This document shows, one piece after another, positions 8,242 through 16,567 of a stretch of 34,503 bases of DNA. The notes beneath the pieces are model-generated. The model worked only from the letters and a program-made list of their open reading frames with translations, was not told the origin of the DNA and did not search any database. Both the position numbers and the translations under genes were made by a program. Origin of the DNA: Candidatus Segetimicrobium genomatis (GTDB lineage: Bacteria > Sysuimicrobiota > Sysuimicrobiia > Sysuimicrobiales > Kaftiobacteriaceae); NCBI GenBank assembly GCA_005882335.1, contig VBAP01000009.1:1-34503 (forward strand), read 5' to 3'. Each line of letters begins with the position of its first letter. Positions within the stretch are counted from its first letter, which is position 1.

Positions 8242-8819
8242 TAGGCCGGACGCTGACGTGCGGAGAGCCAGCGGATCACCTCACCCGCGTTCGTGTCGGG
8301 GGGAAACACCGGATAGAAGACGTGCTCGATGACTCCGTCGTCAATCACCAGCGTCAGCCGTTTCACGTAGTTCCGCCCTTCCAGGGCAAACGACGGCAGG
8401 CGCAGCGCACGGGCGAACGTCAGATTCGCGTCGCTGAGCAACTCGTACGGCAGCCGGAGACGGATGGCGGCCTCGCGCTGATCGGCCGTGCTCTGTGTAC
8501 TCAGGCCGAACACCCGCACCCCCTGCGCCTGCAGTTCACTGTGGCGATCGCGGAACGCGCATGACTGCGGGGTGCATCCACGGGCTCCGGGGATCTCATT
8601 CCAGCCCGGCGGAGAGGGTTCATCGGGTTTCCCCGTGCGCGGGTAACAGTAGAGGGCCGTGCGGCCCGGTAGGCCGGCGAGATCCACAAGGCGCCCCGCG
8701 GTCGACGGCAGTGCGACGCCGGGCAGTCGCATCCCGGGTAGGTGGGCACACGCGCCGTCGTCGACGGGCACCGGCAGATCAGACGGCAGTTCGTACAGGT
8801 TGTCGGCTCGCGGCATCAC
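8241..8819 (-). CDS. Peroxiredoxin (AhpC/TSA superfamily, BCP/PrxQ-like)
   Basis: 192-residue thioredoxin-fold peroxidase that reduces H2O2 or organic hydroperoxides. After the strand TALYCYPRTG an insertion of about a dozen residues (PDEPSPPGWNEIPGARG) precedes GCTPQSCAFRD, which supplies both candidate cysteines, spaced as the peroxidatic and resolving pair of BCP/PrxQ proteins (CxxxxC). The later segment VRVFGLSTQSTADQREAA and LPYELLSDANL are family typical. No signal peptide is seen. The gene is followed without a gap by the endonuclease V gene. Two Met codons begin the frame; the exact start could be either. Confidence 0.9.
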   Translation of the reverse strand: MMPRADNLYELPSDLPVPVDDGACAHLPGMRLPGVALPSTAGRLVDLAGLPGRTALYCYPRTGKPDEPSPPGWNEIPGARGCTPQSCAFRDRHSELQAQGVRVFGLSTQSTADQREAAIRLRLPYELLSDANLTFARALRLPSFALEGRNYVKRLTLVIDDGVIEHVFYPVFPPDTNAGEVIRWLSARQRPA

Positions 8820-8884
8820 ACGCCCCCAGTTCCCTTCTCCTGACGTTCCAGCCCTCCCGCACGCGTCCTGCCGTGGGGCACTGC

Positions 8885-8960
8885 CGGAAGCGGGAAACCG
8901 GAAACAGAACGGGAATGCTGCCGAGGTCTCGTTTCCCGCTTCCCGCTTCCGGTTTCCGGT
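8885..8960. repeat. Word-built inverted repeat (GGAAGCGGGAAAC), probable terminator
   Basis: GGAAGCGGGAAAC at 8886-8898 pairs perfectly with GTTTCCCGCTTCC at 8931-8943. Further copies CCGCTTCCGGTTTCCGG follow to 8960, so alternative registers exist. It lies immediately downstream of the minus-strand beta-barrel gene (stop at 8972) and upstream of the peroxiredoxin gene. Confidence 0.7.
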
Positions 8961-8971
8961 GTTGGCCGGGG

Positions 8972-9688
8972 CTAGAAATGCAGCTCGACGCCGACGAGAT
9001 ACCCTTGGAAGGTACTGTTGTTCGTGCCACCGCCCGACCAGGAAATCTGCGACGAGCCGCCGCGATATCCGGCAAACACGGTCGTCACAGGCACTGGCGA
9101 ATATTGTAGCGTGATTTCATATTCGCTGCCGCTGCCGGTCCCGCTCCGGGAATCGGCCACCGCAGGAGGACCAGACATTGAGAAGTCTGCGTTTGCAGTC
9201 AGTGAGGTGATCCATGTGTAGCTCCCCCGCAGGACCAGTCCCCCGGACGCGGCAACCGTGGCCTCCACCCCCAGCCGGCTGGAAAGGTTGCGTAACACGA
9301 CGTTGTCCGACGCCGACGGACCTTTGGCGTTGAAGAAGAACCCGCCGTATCCACCATAGGCCGCGAAGCCGACGGGTCCGGTGCGTAGGCCCACGCGGAA
9401 TGCCGTATCGGCGATCCACGTGCTTCCGCTGTACCCAGACATGCTGGTTGCTGTGAAGCTGGGATTGGCGACGGCGCCATAGCGCAGGTCCGAGCGCAGG
9501 CTCACAAACGGACCGAGCGGTTCATCAAAGCGAAATCCGAACAGGGTCGAGTTCCATGCGAAGGTGCCCGAGGGCGTGCCGTACGAGAACTCGGCCGGCC
9601 AGAGCGTGAACTGCATCGCTGCGTCAGCCATCTCCGTTGGAATAACGACCAGCGCGAGGATGGCGATTACACAAAGGAGTACCCTCAT
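8972..9688 (-). CDS. Probable outer-membrane beta-barrel protein
   Basis: 238 residues, no family recognised. An N-terminal signal peptide is clear: MRVLLCVIAILALVV followed by a likely cleavage near MADAA. The mature part is rich in Gly, Ser, Thr and aromatic residues with alternating strands such as FGFRFDEPLGPFVSLRSDLR, FAAYGGYGGFFF and YEITLQYSPVPVTTVFAGYR. It ends GVELHF, a terminal aromatic in the pattern of outer-membrane barrels. AGGAGGG lies about 8 bases before the ATG. It stands alone, with a word-built inverted repeat just downstream. If it is a barrel, the organism has an outer membrane. Confidence 0.7.
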   Translation of the reverse strand: MRVLLCVIAILALVVIPTEMADAAMQFTLWPAEFSYGTPSGTFAWNSTLFGFRFDEPLGPFVSLRSDLRYGAVANPSFTATSMSGYSGSTWIADTAFRVGLRTGPVGFAAYGGYGGFFFNAKGPSASDNVVLRNLSSRLGVEATVAASGGLVLRGSYTWITSLTANADFSMSGPPAVADSRSGTGSGSEYEITLQYSPVPVTTVFAGYRGGSSQISWSGGGTNNSTFQGYLVGVELHF

Positions 9689-9864
9689 CGACGATCCCTC
9701 CTGTCGGCGTCGGGCCGAGAGGCCCTCAGCGTCGTCATACCCTTAACAAAAACGGATTACTCGGCCGCTGGGTTCTGCGGAGCACGCGTCTACGCACCGC
9801 ACCCGGGCGGCATAAAGCAGGAGGTCGGCCTCTGCCGCGAAAAGTTGTTTCGGGAGTGAGACCG

Positions 9865-10431
9865 ATGCGCGGGCTGCCACGAGGTCTGGTTGTTGTCCTG
9901 GTGCTCCTCTCCGCCTCCGCGGGCTGGCAGCTGTTTGCCGTCCATAGTCTGTTGGGTGCGCGGGACACCCAACTCGCCGCATTCCGGGAACAGGCGTACC
10001 GTCAGGCGCGCCAGGTCGCTCAGCTACAAGAATTCTTGCGCGCTCGGGACCGCAAGGTCATCACGCTTCTGGAAATGGTGAGCCAGCAAGACCAGGAGCT
10101 GGTGGAGCTCCGCACCCAAGTCGACCGCAGCCGGGTCCGAGACCGGATCGAACTCTCTCGCAGTAATTTGTCCCTGCTCGCCTCCGCGCTGGAGCATTAC
10201 TTCAAGGACAATGGGCAATATCCGGCGAGGCTGGCCGAACTGGTTCCCAAGTATCTCGGCGCGATCCCTCTGGAGCCGTGCACGAACGCCAGCTACGTGT
10301 ACAGGCCGGTGAGCAGGCCGCGCCTGGACTATGGCCTGTCAACCGGCGGCTACCCCGCCAGCAGCGAATGCAGCCGCGTCGCCGCGGGCCTGAGCTTCGC
10401 GCCGGCGCTCGGCCTGGTCAACCAGCCGTAA
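9865..10431 (+). CDS. Membrane-anchored coiled-coil protein with a GspG/pilin-like C-terminal domain
   Basis: 188 residues from the ATG at 9865, which has GGGAG 8 bases upstream; a GTG at 9856 would add three residues. Residues about 7-28 form a single membrane anchor. Residues about 32-90 are charged and helical (QARQVAQLQEFLRARDRK, then QQDQELVELRTQVD), probably coiled coil. From about residue 95, the segment LSLLASALEHYFKDNGQYPA, then LVPKYLGAIPLEPCTNASYVY, closely recalls the soluble domain of type II secretion major pseudopilins. The prepilin peptidase motif (G before F-T-L-x-E) is absent, so it is not a classical pilin. Two Cys may form a disulfide. No secretion genes adjoin it. Confidence 0.72.
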   Translation: MRGLPRGLVVVLVLLSASAGWQLFAVHSLLGARDTQLAAFREQAYRQARQVAQLQEFLRARDRKVITLLEMVSQQDQELVELRTQVDRSRVRDRIELSRSNLSLLASALEHYFKDNGQYPARLAELVPKYLGAIPLEPCTNASYVYRPVSRPRLDYGLSTGGYPASSECSRVAAGLSFAPALGLVNQP

Positions 10432-10478
10432 CAGATCCCTCGCCCTGCGCTCTCTCGCATGGTGAAGGAGAAATAGAT

Positions 10479-10502
10479 GGAGGCCACCCTGCGGTGGCCT
10501 CC
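10479..10502. terminator. Perfect 10-bp hairpin downstream of the pilin-like gene
   Basis: GGAGGCCACC (10479-10488), loop CTGC, GGTGGCCTCC (10493-10502). It lies 48 bases after the stop of the upstream plus-strand gene and also downstream of the minus-strand tRNA-Arg, so it could act in either direction. There is no run of T on either side. Confidence 0.6.
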
Positions 10503-10565
10503 CACCCCTCACGATTTGACTCAGATCAGGAATTGCGCTTTCGCCCGCGCTGGGCTCTGAGCAAG

Positions 10566-10586
10566 GCCTCTCCCAGAGGGAGAGGC
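10566..10586. repeat. Short perfect palindromic repeat (GCCTCTCCC / GGGAGAGGC)
   Basis: GCCTCTCCC (10566-10574), loop AGA, GGGAGAGGC (10578-10586). This resembles an extragenic palindrome seen in many genomes. It is 43 bases past the 3' end of tRNA-Arg and may help end that transcript. Confidence 0.55.
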
Positions 10587-10628
10587 GTAAGGGGATTGCG
10601 CCCCCACTCGGCGGCGCTTCTACCAACT

Positions 10629-10705
10629 TGGCGGGCCCGGAGGGACTCGAACCCCCAGCCTCGCGGTTAGAAGCCGCGAGCTCTATCCACTTGAGCTACG
10701 GGCCC
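10629..10705 (-). tRNA. tRNA-Arg(TCT)
   Basis: Read on the minus strand, the acceptor stem is GGGCCCG/CGGGCCC, the D arm contains GCTC...GAGC, the anticodon stem CGCGG/CCGCG encloses CTTCTAA with anticodon TCT, and the T arm is GGGGGTTCGAGTCCCTC-like. Discriminator G is followed by an encoded CCA (10629-10631). It decodes AGA/AGG. Confidence 0.96.
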
Positions 10706-10756
10706 GAAAATCCGGCCTGCGATGAAATCCTTCGCCGATGGCGTCCCGCAGGACGT

Positions 10757-10762
10757 AGTATA
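10757..10762 (-). promoter_or_regulatory. Possible -10 element for tRNA-Arg
   Basis: TATACT on the minus strand, about 50 bases upstream of the tRNA 5' end. No good -35 hexamer stands 16-18 bases further up; a TTGACG is present but about 33 bases away. Weak call. Confidence 0.3.
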
Positions 10763-10928
10763 CCTCGTTTGTGTCCGGGCAGACGACGGCAATGGCGTCA
10801 ATTCTCAAAAGCCGCGCACAGCCCACCGCAGTCCGAAGTGCCGCCGGGAGGGTACAGAGAACAGGAGGCCTAAATAGTTTGGCGCAAGGATATCCTCGCT
10901 GTTCTCGCGCGTCATCGGGAGCGCCTGG

Positions 10929-12452
10929 ATGTCAGCAGATCTGACCAAAGAATGGCTCCGCCACCGCACCGGGCGCCTCGCCCTCGCGCTGGGCATCTAC
11001 GCGCTGCTATTTGTTCTCTGGGTGGCGTTTGGCGCCTCTCGTCTCCCTCATCGTGAAGCCATCGGCGACCTGGCCTTCCCGCCGATCGGGTTGACCGCGG
11101 CGGTCCTGACGTGGCGGCTGGGATCCGATGAATCGCTGAAACGCCGCGCCCGTGTGGCCTGGCGCACTGCCGCGTTGGCCATGTTCTTCTACGCCGGCGG
11201 CGACATCTTATGGGCCTATTACGAATTGGTGCTGGGGATCGATCCATTCCCGTCGCTTGCCGACGTCGGGTATCTGCTGTTCTATCCGACGTTGATGCTC
11301 GGGCTGATGACCTTCCCGTTTGCGCCGCGGACGAAAGCCTCGCAGACCAAGTTCTGGCTCGACGCTGGCACGGTACTGCTGGGCGCCTGGATGGTCATCT
11401 GGTATTTTGTGCTCGGCCCGACCGCCCTGGCCGAGCATGCCGACCGGCTCAGCGCCCTGCTGGCATCCGCCTACCCCATCGGCGACCTCGTCCTGGTCTT
11501 CGGCGCTGCCGCGCTGTTGCTCCGCCAGCCTGAAAGCGGAAACCGCCACGTGCTCGGGATGCTCGCCGCGGGAATTGCCAGTTTCTTCGTCGCTGACGTG
11601 GCGTTCGGCTACCTGGACCTGCAGAGTTCGTACCAAGCTGGCGACTGGCCGGACGCGTTCTGGATGCTGGCATGGTTTCTCTTCGCCGCGAGTGCGCTGT
11701 ATCAGTCCTGGTGGTCGTCTAGGAAACCGGTGGCGGCCGGGGTATGGCCGCCGGAGGGCATCCGGGTGATCAGCTCCCTGCCGTACGCGGCCGCCGTGCT
11801 TGGCTATGGCTTGCTCGTGGTCGCCGGTCACCGCGCCGCCCTTTACCCGCTGGGTGGTTTGCTCTACGGTGCTATTGCGATTACCGCACTCGTCCTGCTC
11901 CGGCAGCTCACCGTGATGGGCGAGAACCTGCGGCTGCTCGCCGACACGCAGCAGCTGGCCATCACCGACGGTCTGACCGGGTTGTTGAACAGGCGGCAGT
12001 TCTTTGAGCTGGCCGAGCGCGAGTTCGCGCGCTGTCAGCGCTACCGACGCCCGCTGTCTGCCATCATGGTGGACATCGATACCTTCAAAGCCATCAACGA
12101 CCGCCACGGGCATCTCGCCGGCGACCTGGTGATGCAGGCCGTAGCCGAACACTGCAAGAGGCAGCTGCGGAAGGTCGACCTGGTCGGCAGATATGGCGGA
12201 GACGAGATCGTCATCGTGCTGCCGGAGACAGACCTCCACGCCGCGTCCGGCGTGGCTCAGCGGCTGCTCGCCGCCATCACCCAGTCGCCGCTGGCGTTCG
12301 GCGAGCATCTACTGAAAATTTCGATCAGTGCCGGTGTGGCGCCTGGGAACGGCAGCGCATCTCTGACGGCGCTGTTGCACCGCGCCGACGAAGCCCTGTA
12401 TCAAGCAAAGCAGGCCGGCCGGAACAGGATCAAGATCAGCGTGGAAGGTTAG
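10929..12452 (+). CDS. Membrane-bound GGDEF diguanylate cyclase
   Basis: 507 residues. The N-terminal two-thirds (to about residue 325) carries some eight to ten hydrophobic segments, with no recognised ligand-binding domain beyond a membrane sensor of unknown type. A short helix NLRLLADTQQLA links to a GGDEF domain at about 340-505: ITDGLTGLLNRRQFFELAER, then MVDIDTFKAINDRHGHLAGD. The active-site loop is GGDEI (423-427), the last Phe replaced by Ile, which is tolerated in some cyclases. An intact inhibitory I-site RKVD (414-417) lies five residues before it, so product inhibition by c-di-GMP is expected. GGGAG lies 7 bases before the ATG. The stop overlaps the convergent VWA gene by 4 bases. 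Confidence 0.93.
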   Translation: MSADLTKEWLRHRTGRLALALGIYALLFVLWVAFGASRLPHREAIGDLAFPPIGLTAAVLTWRLGSDESLKRRARVAWRTAALAMFFYAGGDILWAYYELVLGIDPFPSLADVGYLLFYPTLMLGLMTFPFAPRTKASQTKFWLDAGTVLLGAWMVIWYFVLGPTALAEHADRLSALLASAYPIGDLVLVFGAAALLLRQPESGNRHVLGMLAAGIASFFVADVAFGYLDLQSSYQAGDWPDAFWMLAWFLFAASALYQSWWSSRKPVAAGVWPPEGIRVISSLPYAAAVLGYGLLVVAGHRAALYPLGGLLYGAIAITALVLLRQLTVMGENLRLLADTQQLAITDGLTGLLNRRQFFELAEREFARCQRYRRPLSAIMVDIDTFKAINDRHGHLAGDLVMQAVAEHCKRQLRKVDLVGRYGGDEIVIVLPETDLHAASGVAQRLLAAITQSPLAFGEHLLKISISAGVAPGNGSASLTALLHRADEALYQAKQAGRNRIKISVEG

Positions 12453-13423
12453 ATCCGGTGCACGCGCAGCAGTGAGACCCCGACTGCCCCAGCCAGCAGC
12501 AGCGCCGCCGCCCCCGCCAGTAGGCCGCTGACCTCCGTGGGCCGGGACTCCCATCCAATATCCCGGCTGAGACGGCGGTAGACACGGCGCAGTTCCATCG
12601 TCGACGTCGCATGATAATACGTGCCGCCAGTAATCTCGGCAACCTCCCGCAGCGTATCCTCATCCAGTCGCACCCAGATGCTGCGGCCGCCGAGGTTAAG
12701 GAATGTGCCCTCGGGGGTCCCGATGCCGACCGTGTACACTTTGACCTCCTGCTCGCGGGCGATTCGAGCCGCGTCCTGCGGCAGGGCACCGCGGTTGCTC
12801 TGCCCATCGGAGAGGAGCACGATGGAGCCCGAGGGCACCGGAGGCTGCGGGACCGGGGCAGGCGCCAGCGGCGAGCTAGGGCGCTGCCGCCCGGGGAGCG
12901 CCCAGACGGCTTCGAGCAGCCCATCCCCGATGGCCGTGGCAAACTCCGTGGTGAGCAGATCGATGGCTTCCAGGACCCGCGTCCGCTCTGTGGTCGGTGG
13001 AACGATCAGCGTTGCATAGCTACTAAAGGTCACGAGGCCCACCTTCAACCCGCGCGGCAGGATGCGGACAAACTCCTTGGCCGCGGCTTTCGCCGCTTCG
13101 ATGCGGTTGGGCGGCAGGTCATCCGCCAGCATGCTCCGGCTGACATCGATGGATAGCATGACCGTATTCTGCACGGCCGGCACCGGCATCGGCGCTACCG
13201 GCCGGCCCAGTGAGAGGATGACCGCGGCCAGCGACAACGCGACGAGGACCCCAGGGAAGTGGCGCGTCCACCGTCCGGACACCGCGAGCGCCTGCGCCAG
13301 CATCTCGACCTGCGTGTAGGAGACAGACCGGCGGGCAGGCCGCCGCAGCGCCCACACATACAGCGCCGCCAGCAGCGGCACTGCCGCCAGCCCCACCAGC
13401 ATGATCGGCCACTGGAACGTCAT
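12449..13423 (-). CDS. VWA domain membrane protein (BatA-like), second copy
   Basis: 324 residues. It starts MTFQWPIMLVGLAAVPLLAA, a membrane helix, with a second helix about residues 57-75, then a von Willebrand A domain with MIDAS motif DVSRS (Asp93, Ser95, Ser97) and LLSDGQSNRG, and a C-terminal helix (GLLAGAAALLLAGAVGVSLL). I chose the ATG at 13423 since GGGAGG lies 5 bases upstream and the sequence lines up with its upstream paralogue; an upstream ATG at 13453 adds ten residues. It is the last gene of the MoxR operon. Such Bat proteins are thought to act in envelope or stress functions with a MoxR ATPase, but mechanism is unclear. Confidence 0.9.
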   Translation of the reverse strand: MTFQWPIMLVGLAAVPLLAALYVWALRRPARRSVSYTQVEMLAQALAVSGRWTRHFPGVLVALSLAAVILSLGRPVAPMPVPAVQNTVMLSIDVSRSMLADDLPPNRIEAAKAAAKEFVRILPRGLKVGLVTFSSYATLIVPPTTERTRVLEAIDLLTTEFATAIGDGLLEAVWALPGRQRPSSPLAPAPVPQPPVPSGSIVLLSDGQSNRGALPQDAARIAREQEVKVYTVGIGTPEGTFLNLGGRSIWVRLDEDTLREVAEITGGTYYHATSTMELRRVYRRLSRDIGWESRPTEVSGLLAGAAALLLAGAVGVSLLRVHRI

Positions 13424-13468
13424 GCGCGCCTCCCGGCCCGTCCCGCGCTGCATCTGCTGAATATCACG

Positions 13469-14488
13469 TCAGGGTACCCTCCGGAACCATGCCAGCGAGA
13501 ACGCCCCCCCGGTCAGGATGAGCACGCCGGCCGCTGCGGCGAGTAATGAGGTGATCTCCGTGCGGCGACGCTCCCATCCGATGGCGCGCCCCAACTCTCT
13601 ACTGACTCGCCGGAGTTCGTCGGCATTGGAAACATCAAAGTATCGCCCGCCGGTCATTTGTGCGATCTGCCGCAACAGTGTGGCGTCGAACGGGACGAGC
13701 ACCAGCTGGCCTTCGACCTGCATCACGCTGCCGCCGGTTGTTCCCACTCCCACGCCGAAGATTCGGACGTTGGCGTCCTTGGCCAGCGCGGTCGCGACGG
13801 CGGGATCGACGCCGAGGTTGCTGATGCCATCAGAAAACATGAGGATTGCCGCTGGCGGCAGTTGCGTGGGCGAGGTGCCGGGCGTCGGAGGCGGGATCGG
13901 GATGGCCGGCTGCTGCGGAGAGATGTTCAATCGATCGCCGAGCAGCTCTTTGCGTTCGGGCAACGCCCGCAGCGCCTCGATGATCGCTGAGCCCACACCC
14001 GTCGCCTGCTGAAGCTTCAACCCCGTGATGGCCTCCCGCAACGGCTGCCGTTCCGTCGTGGGGGGGACAAGCACCTGCGCGTAGTCGCTGAACGCGATCA
14101 GCCCCACCTTTGTCGATCCCGGGATCAACGCCAGGACCTGGAGTGCTGCCTCCTCTGCGGCCTTCAACCGGTTCGGTTTGACATCTTCCCCAATCATGCT
14201 CTTGCTGACATCAATCGCCAGGATGAACGCCGCGCGGTTGGTCGGCAGCGGAACGGCGGCGATGGGTCTGGCCATGGCCAGCGTGAGCAGGGTCACAGCG
14301 GTGACGTAGAGTCCGACCGGGAGATGCCGGCGCAGCGCGGACGGTCTGGTCCACAGATGGCCCAGCAGATGAGCGTCGGCCAGCGCTGCCTCAGCGCGGC
14401 TTCGCAGCCGCTGCGTGCGCACATACCCCCACAGCAGCAGGGGGGACGCCAGCATGGCCCACAGCATCACCGGCCAGCCAAACTCCAC
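13469..14488 (-). CDS. VWA domain membrane protein (BatA-like), first copy
   Basis: 339 residues with the same plan as the following gene: helix at the N-terminus (MEFGWPVMLWAMLASPLLLW), a second helix near residues 56-75, VWA domain with MIDAS DVSKS (Asp93, Ser95, Ser97, same numbers as its paralogue), FSDGISNLG, and a C-terminal helix. The two look like a tandem duplication that has diverged. The GTG start has GGAGGAG a few bases upstream and overlaps the end of the DUF58 gene by 22 bases, so translation is probably coupled. Confidence 0.9.
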   Translation of the reverse strand: MEFGWPVMLWAMLASPLLLWGYVRTQRLRSRAEAALADAHLLGHLWTRPSALRRHLPVGLYVTAVTLLTLAMARPIAAVPLPTNRAAFILAIDVSKSMIGEDVKPNRLKAAEEAALQVLALIPGSTKVGLIAFSDYAQVLVPPTTERQPLREAITGLKLQQATGVGSAIIEALRALPERKELLGDRLNISPQQPAIPIPPPTPGTSPTQLPPAAILMFSDGISNLGVDPAVATALAKDANVRIFGVGVGTTGGSVMQVEGQLVLVPFDATLLRQIAQMTGGRYFDVSNADELRRVSRELGRAIGWERRRTEITSLLAAAAGVLILTGGAFSLAWFRRVP

Positions 14489-15369
14489 CGGCTCCTCCTA
14501 CGTCGGTATGTGATGAACTTCAGCAGCGGACTGAGAAGCGGCTCTGCCGTGGACAGCTCGAGTGCATCAACCGCCGCCGTGTGCAGCGCAGCCGCGACCG
14601 CCGCCCGCTGCCGCGCGGCCAGCGCTCGATAGGTTTCCCGCAGACGCGCATCCGACGTGTCCACCCAGAGCTGTTGCCCGCTCTCCGGGTCGCGCACGAA
14701 AAGACCGCCCACATCCGGTAGTTCCTGCTCTGCTGGGTCGGAGATCCAGACCGCGATGACATCATGCCGTCGTGCCAGTTCCTGCAGCGATTGCTGCCAC
14801 CCGTCGGCCGCCTGGAAATCCGACAGGACAAACACCAGGCACCGGCGGCGCAGCGCGCGCGCGGCCTGGCGCAACCCATCGGCCAACCCACCGCCGTCGG
14901 GTCGGGGCGGGGCCTGCTGCAGCATGTGCAGAATGCGCAGGACGTGCACGCGGCCACCCCGCGGCGGTACGTACACCTCCCGTCCAGGGAATCCAATCAG
15001 GCCGACCTTGTCTCCGTGTCGCGCCACGATGTACGCGGCGACGCCGGCGAACTCCGCGGCGCTCTCGCGTTTCAATTGCCGGCGGGTGCCGAACACCATT
15101 GAGGGAGACAAGTCCACCAGTATCCATGCGGTGAGTTCACGTTCTTCCAGATATTGGCGGACGAAAAGACGGTGCATGCGGGCTGTGACGTTCCAGTCGA
15201 TGCGGCGGACCTCGTCTCCCGGCTGATACTCTCGCACCTCGGCCAGGTCAAGACTGGGCCCGTAGAACAGTCCGGTGTAATCGCCGAAGAGCAGACCGTC
15301 CAGCCGACGCACGACCTTAAATTCCAACCGCCGCAGGATGCTCTCCGGGGTTTCCATTTTAGCCGCCAC
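14467..15369 (-). CDS. DUF58 domain protein
   Basis: 300 residues. The DUF58 core is clear: LFYGPSLDLAEVREYQPGDE and VRRIDWNVTAR near residues 37-64, then ILVDLSPSMVFG, a VWA-like metal site DLSPS, and LVFVLSDFQAAD. No membrane helices, so cytoplasmic or membrane-associated. DUF58 proteins regularly stand between moxR and VWA genes, as here, and are presumed partners or clients of the MoxR ATPase. The GTG start at 15369 is supported by AAGG close upstream; an in-frame ATG at 15357 is an alternative. It follows moxR by 30 bases. Confidence 0.92.
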   Translation of the reverse strand: MAAKMETPESILRRLEFKVVRRLDGLLFGDYTGLFYGPSLDLAEVREYQPGDEVRRIDWNVTARMHRLFVRQYLEERELTAWILVDLSPSMVFGTRRQLKRESAAEFAGVAAYIVARHGDKVGLIGFPGREVYVPPRGGRVHVLRILHMLQQAPPRPDGGGLADGLRQAARALRRRCLVFVLSDFQAADGWQQSLQELARRHDVIAVWISDPAEQELPDVGGLFVRDPESGQQLWVDTSDARLRETYRALAARQRAAVAAALHTAAVDALELSTAEPLLSPLLKFITYRRRRSRWSLAGR

Positions 15370-15399
15370 GACCTTGCCCCGCCGGCCCTGCAGCTGGGT

Positions 15400-16422
15400 T
15401 CATGGCTGGGCTGACCGCGTAGCCTCATAGGGATCGCCGATGTGGACGCGCGGTACGGGAACCTGCTCCAGGACGCGGGAGACGATGTGATCGCCCGTAA
15501 TGTTCTGTGCCAGCGCCTCGTACGACAGGACCAGCCGGTGGCGCATCACCTCTGGCGCGATGTCGCGCACGTCTTCCGGCAGCACGTACTCCCGGCCGCG
15601 CAGGAGCCCCAGCGCCTTCGCGGCGATGATCATGTTTAGAGACGCCCTCGGGCTGCTGCCGTACGAGACGTACGGCGCAAGTTCTCCCAACCCAAAGTCC
15701 TTCGGGCGGCGTGTGGCGTTGGCCAGGGTCACCGCGTATTCCATCAACTTGGGGTGGACGTAGAGGGCATCGGCGATCCGCTGCATGTCGAGCAAATCGG
15801 CGGCGGCGATCACCGGTTGCACCTCCGGGTGCTGCACGGCCATCCGCTCCACCACGGTGACTTCTTCCAGCACGCTGGGATATGTGATGACGACTTTGAA
15901 CATGAAGCGGTCTACCTGCGCCTCCGGCAGCGGATACGTACCCTCACTCTCAATCGGGTTTTGCGTCGCCAGCACCAGGAAGGGGTTCGGCAGCGGAAAC
16001 GTCTGCTTGCCGATCGTCACCTGCCGCTCTTGCATCGCCTCCAGCAACGCAGATTGCACCTTCGCCGGCGCCCGGTTGATCTCGTCGGCGAGGACGAGAT
16101 TTGCGAGGACCGGGCCGAGTTCGGTATCAAACGTCCCGGTGTGCTGGTTGTAGATGCGGGTTCCGATGAGGTCCGCGGGCACCAGATCGGGCGTGAACTG
16201 GATGCGTTTGAATTCGCAGTCGATCACCCGGGCGGTGGTCTTGATGGCCAAGGTTTTGGCCAGCCCGGGCACTCCCTCGATGAGGACGTGCCCGCGTGCC
16301 AGCAGCGCGACCAGAATCCGCTCCAGCATCAGATCCTGGCCGACGATCACCTTCTTGATCTCGACCAGCACCTTGCGCATCGTGGTCGAGGCCTGCTGAA
16401 AGGTTTCCACCGGAACCCTCAC
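15400..16422 (-). CDS. MoxR family AAA+ ATPase
   Basis: 340 residues. Walker A GVPGLAKT (50-57), Walker B LVLADE (109-114) followed by INRAPAKVQSALLEAMQE, sensor region LVLATQNPIE, and the arginine-finger/lid region with SPRASLNMI near 260. These are the standard MoxR features. MoxR ATPases act as chaperone-like motors that work with VWA proteins in metal-cofactor insertion or envelope assembly; here the partners are the DUF58 and two VWA proteins downstream. The GTG start has AAAGGAGG 7 bases upstream. It is the first gene of the operon. Confidence 0.95.
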   Translation of the reverse strand: MRVPVETFQQASTTMRKVLVEIKKVIVGQDLMLERILVALLARGHVLIEGVPGLAKTLAIKTTARVIDCEFKRIQFTPDLVPADLIGTRIYNQHTGTFDTELGPVLANLVLADEINRAPAKVQSALLEAMQERQVTIGKQTFPLPNPFLVLATQNPIESEGTYPLPEAQVDRFMFKVVITYPSVLEEVTVVERMAVQHPEVQPVIAAADLLDMQRIADALYVHPKLMEYAVTLANATRRPKDFGLGELAPYVSYGSSPRASLNMIIAAKALGLLRGREYVLPEDVRDIAPEVMRHRLVLSYEALAQNITGDHIVSRVLEQVPVPRVHIGDPYEATRSAQP

Positions 16423-16531
16423 GCCGCCGCCTCCTTTGCCAACGTTGGCTGCATCCTACACCTGGCCAAAAGCGCGGTCAAGCAGTCGCGCCGTCGCGTT
16501 GCCGTGCATACCATCTCTTATGCTGTTCCCG

Positions 16532-16563
16532 CGACCGCCCGACCGCCAGACCGCTCGACCGCG
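16532..16563. repeat. Four tandem copies of an 8-base word (CGACCGCC)
   Basis: Near-identical 8-base units begin at 16532, 16540, 16548 and 16556. They end 4 bases before the stop codon of the minus-strand HtrA gene. Only one arm is seen, with no reverse-complement arm, so it may be a half element of the word-built repeat class or simple slippage. Confidence 0.6.
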
Positions 16564-16567
16564 TTAG

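Noticed and set aside
10628..10873. Plus-strand frame reading PEGLEPPASRLE
   Set aside because: It is the antisense translation of tRNA-Arg, a well-known false gene type.
10706..10928. Riboswitch (for example a c-di-GMP type) upstream of the diguanylate cyclase
   Set aside because: I see no conserved core or paired architecture of a known riboswitch in this gap.
12195..12209. GGDEI instead of GGDEF as loss of cyclase activity
   Set aside because: The last position of the motif tolerates change, and the Gly, Asp and Glu that matter for catalysis are intact, as is the I-site.
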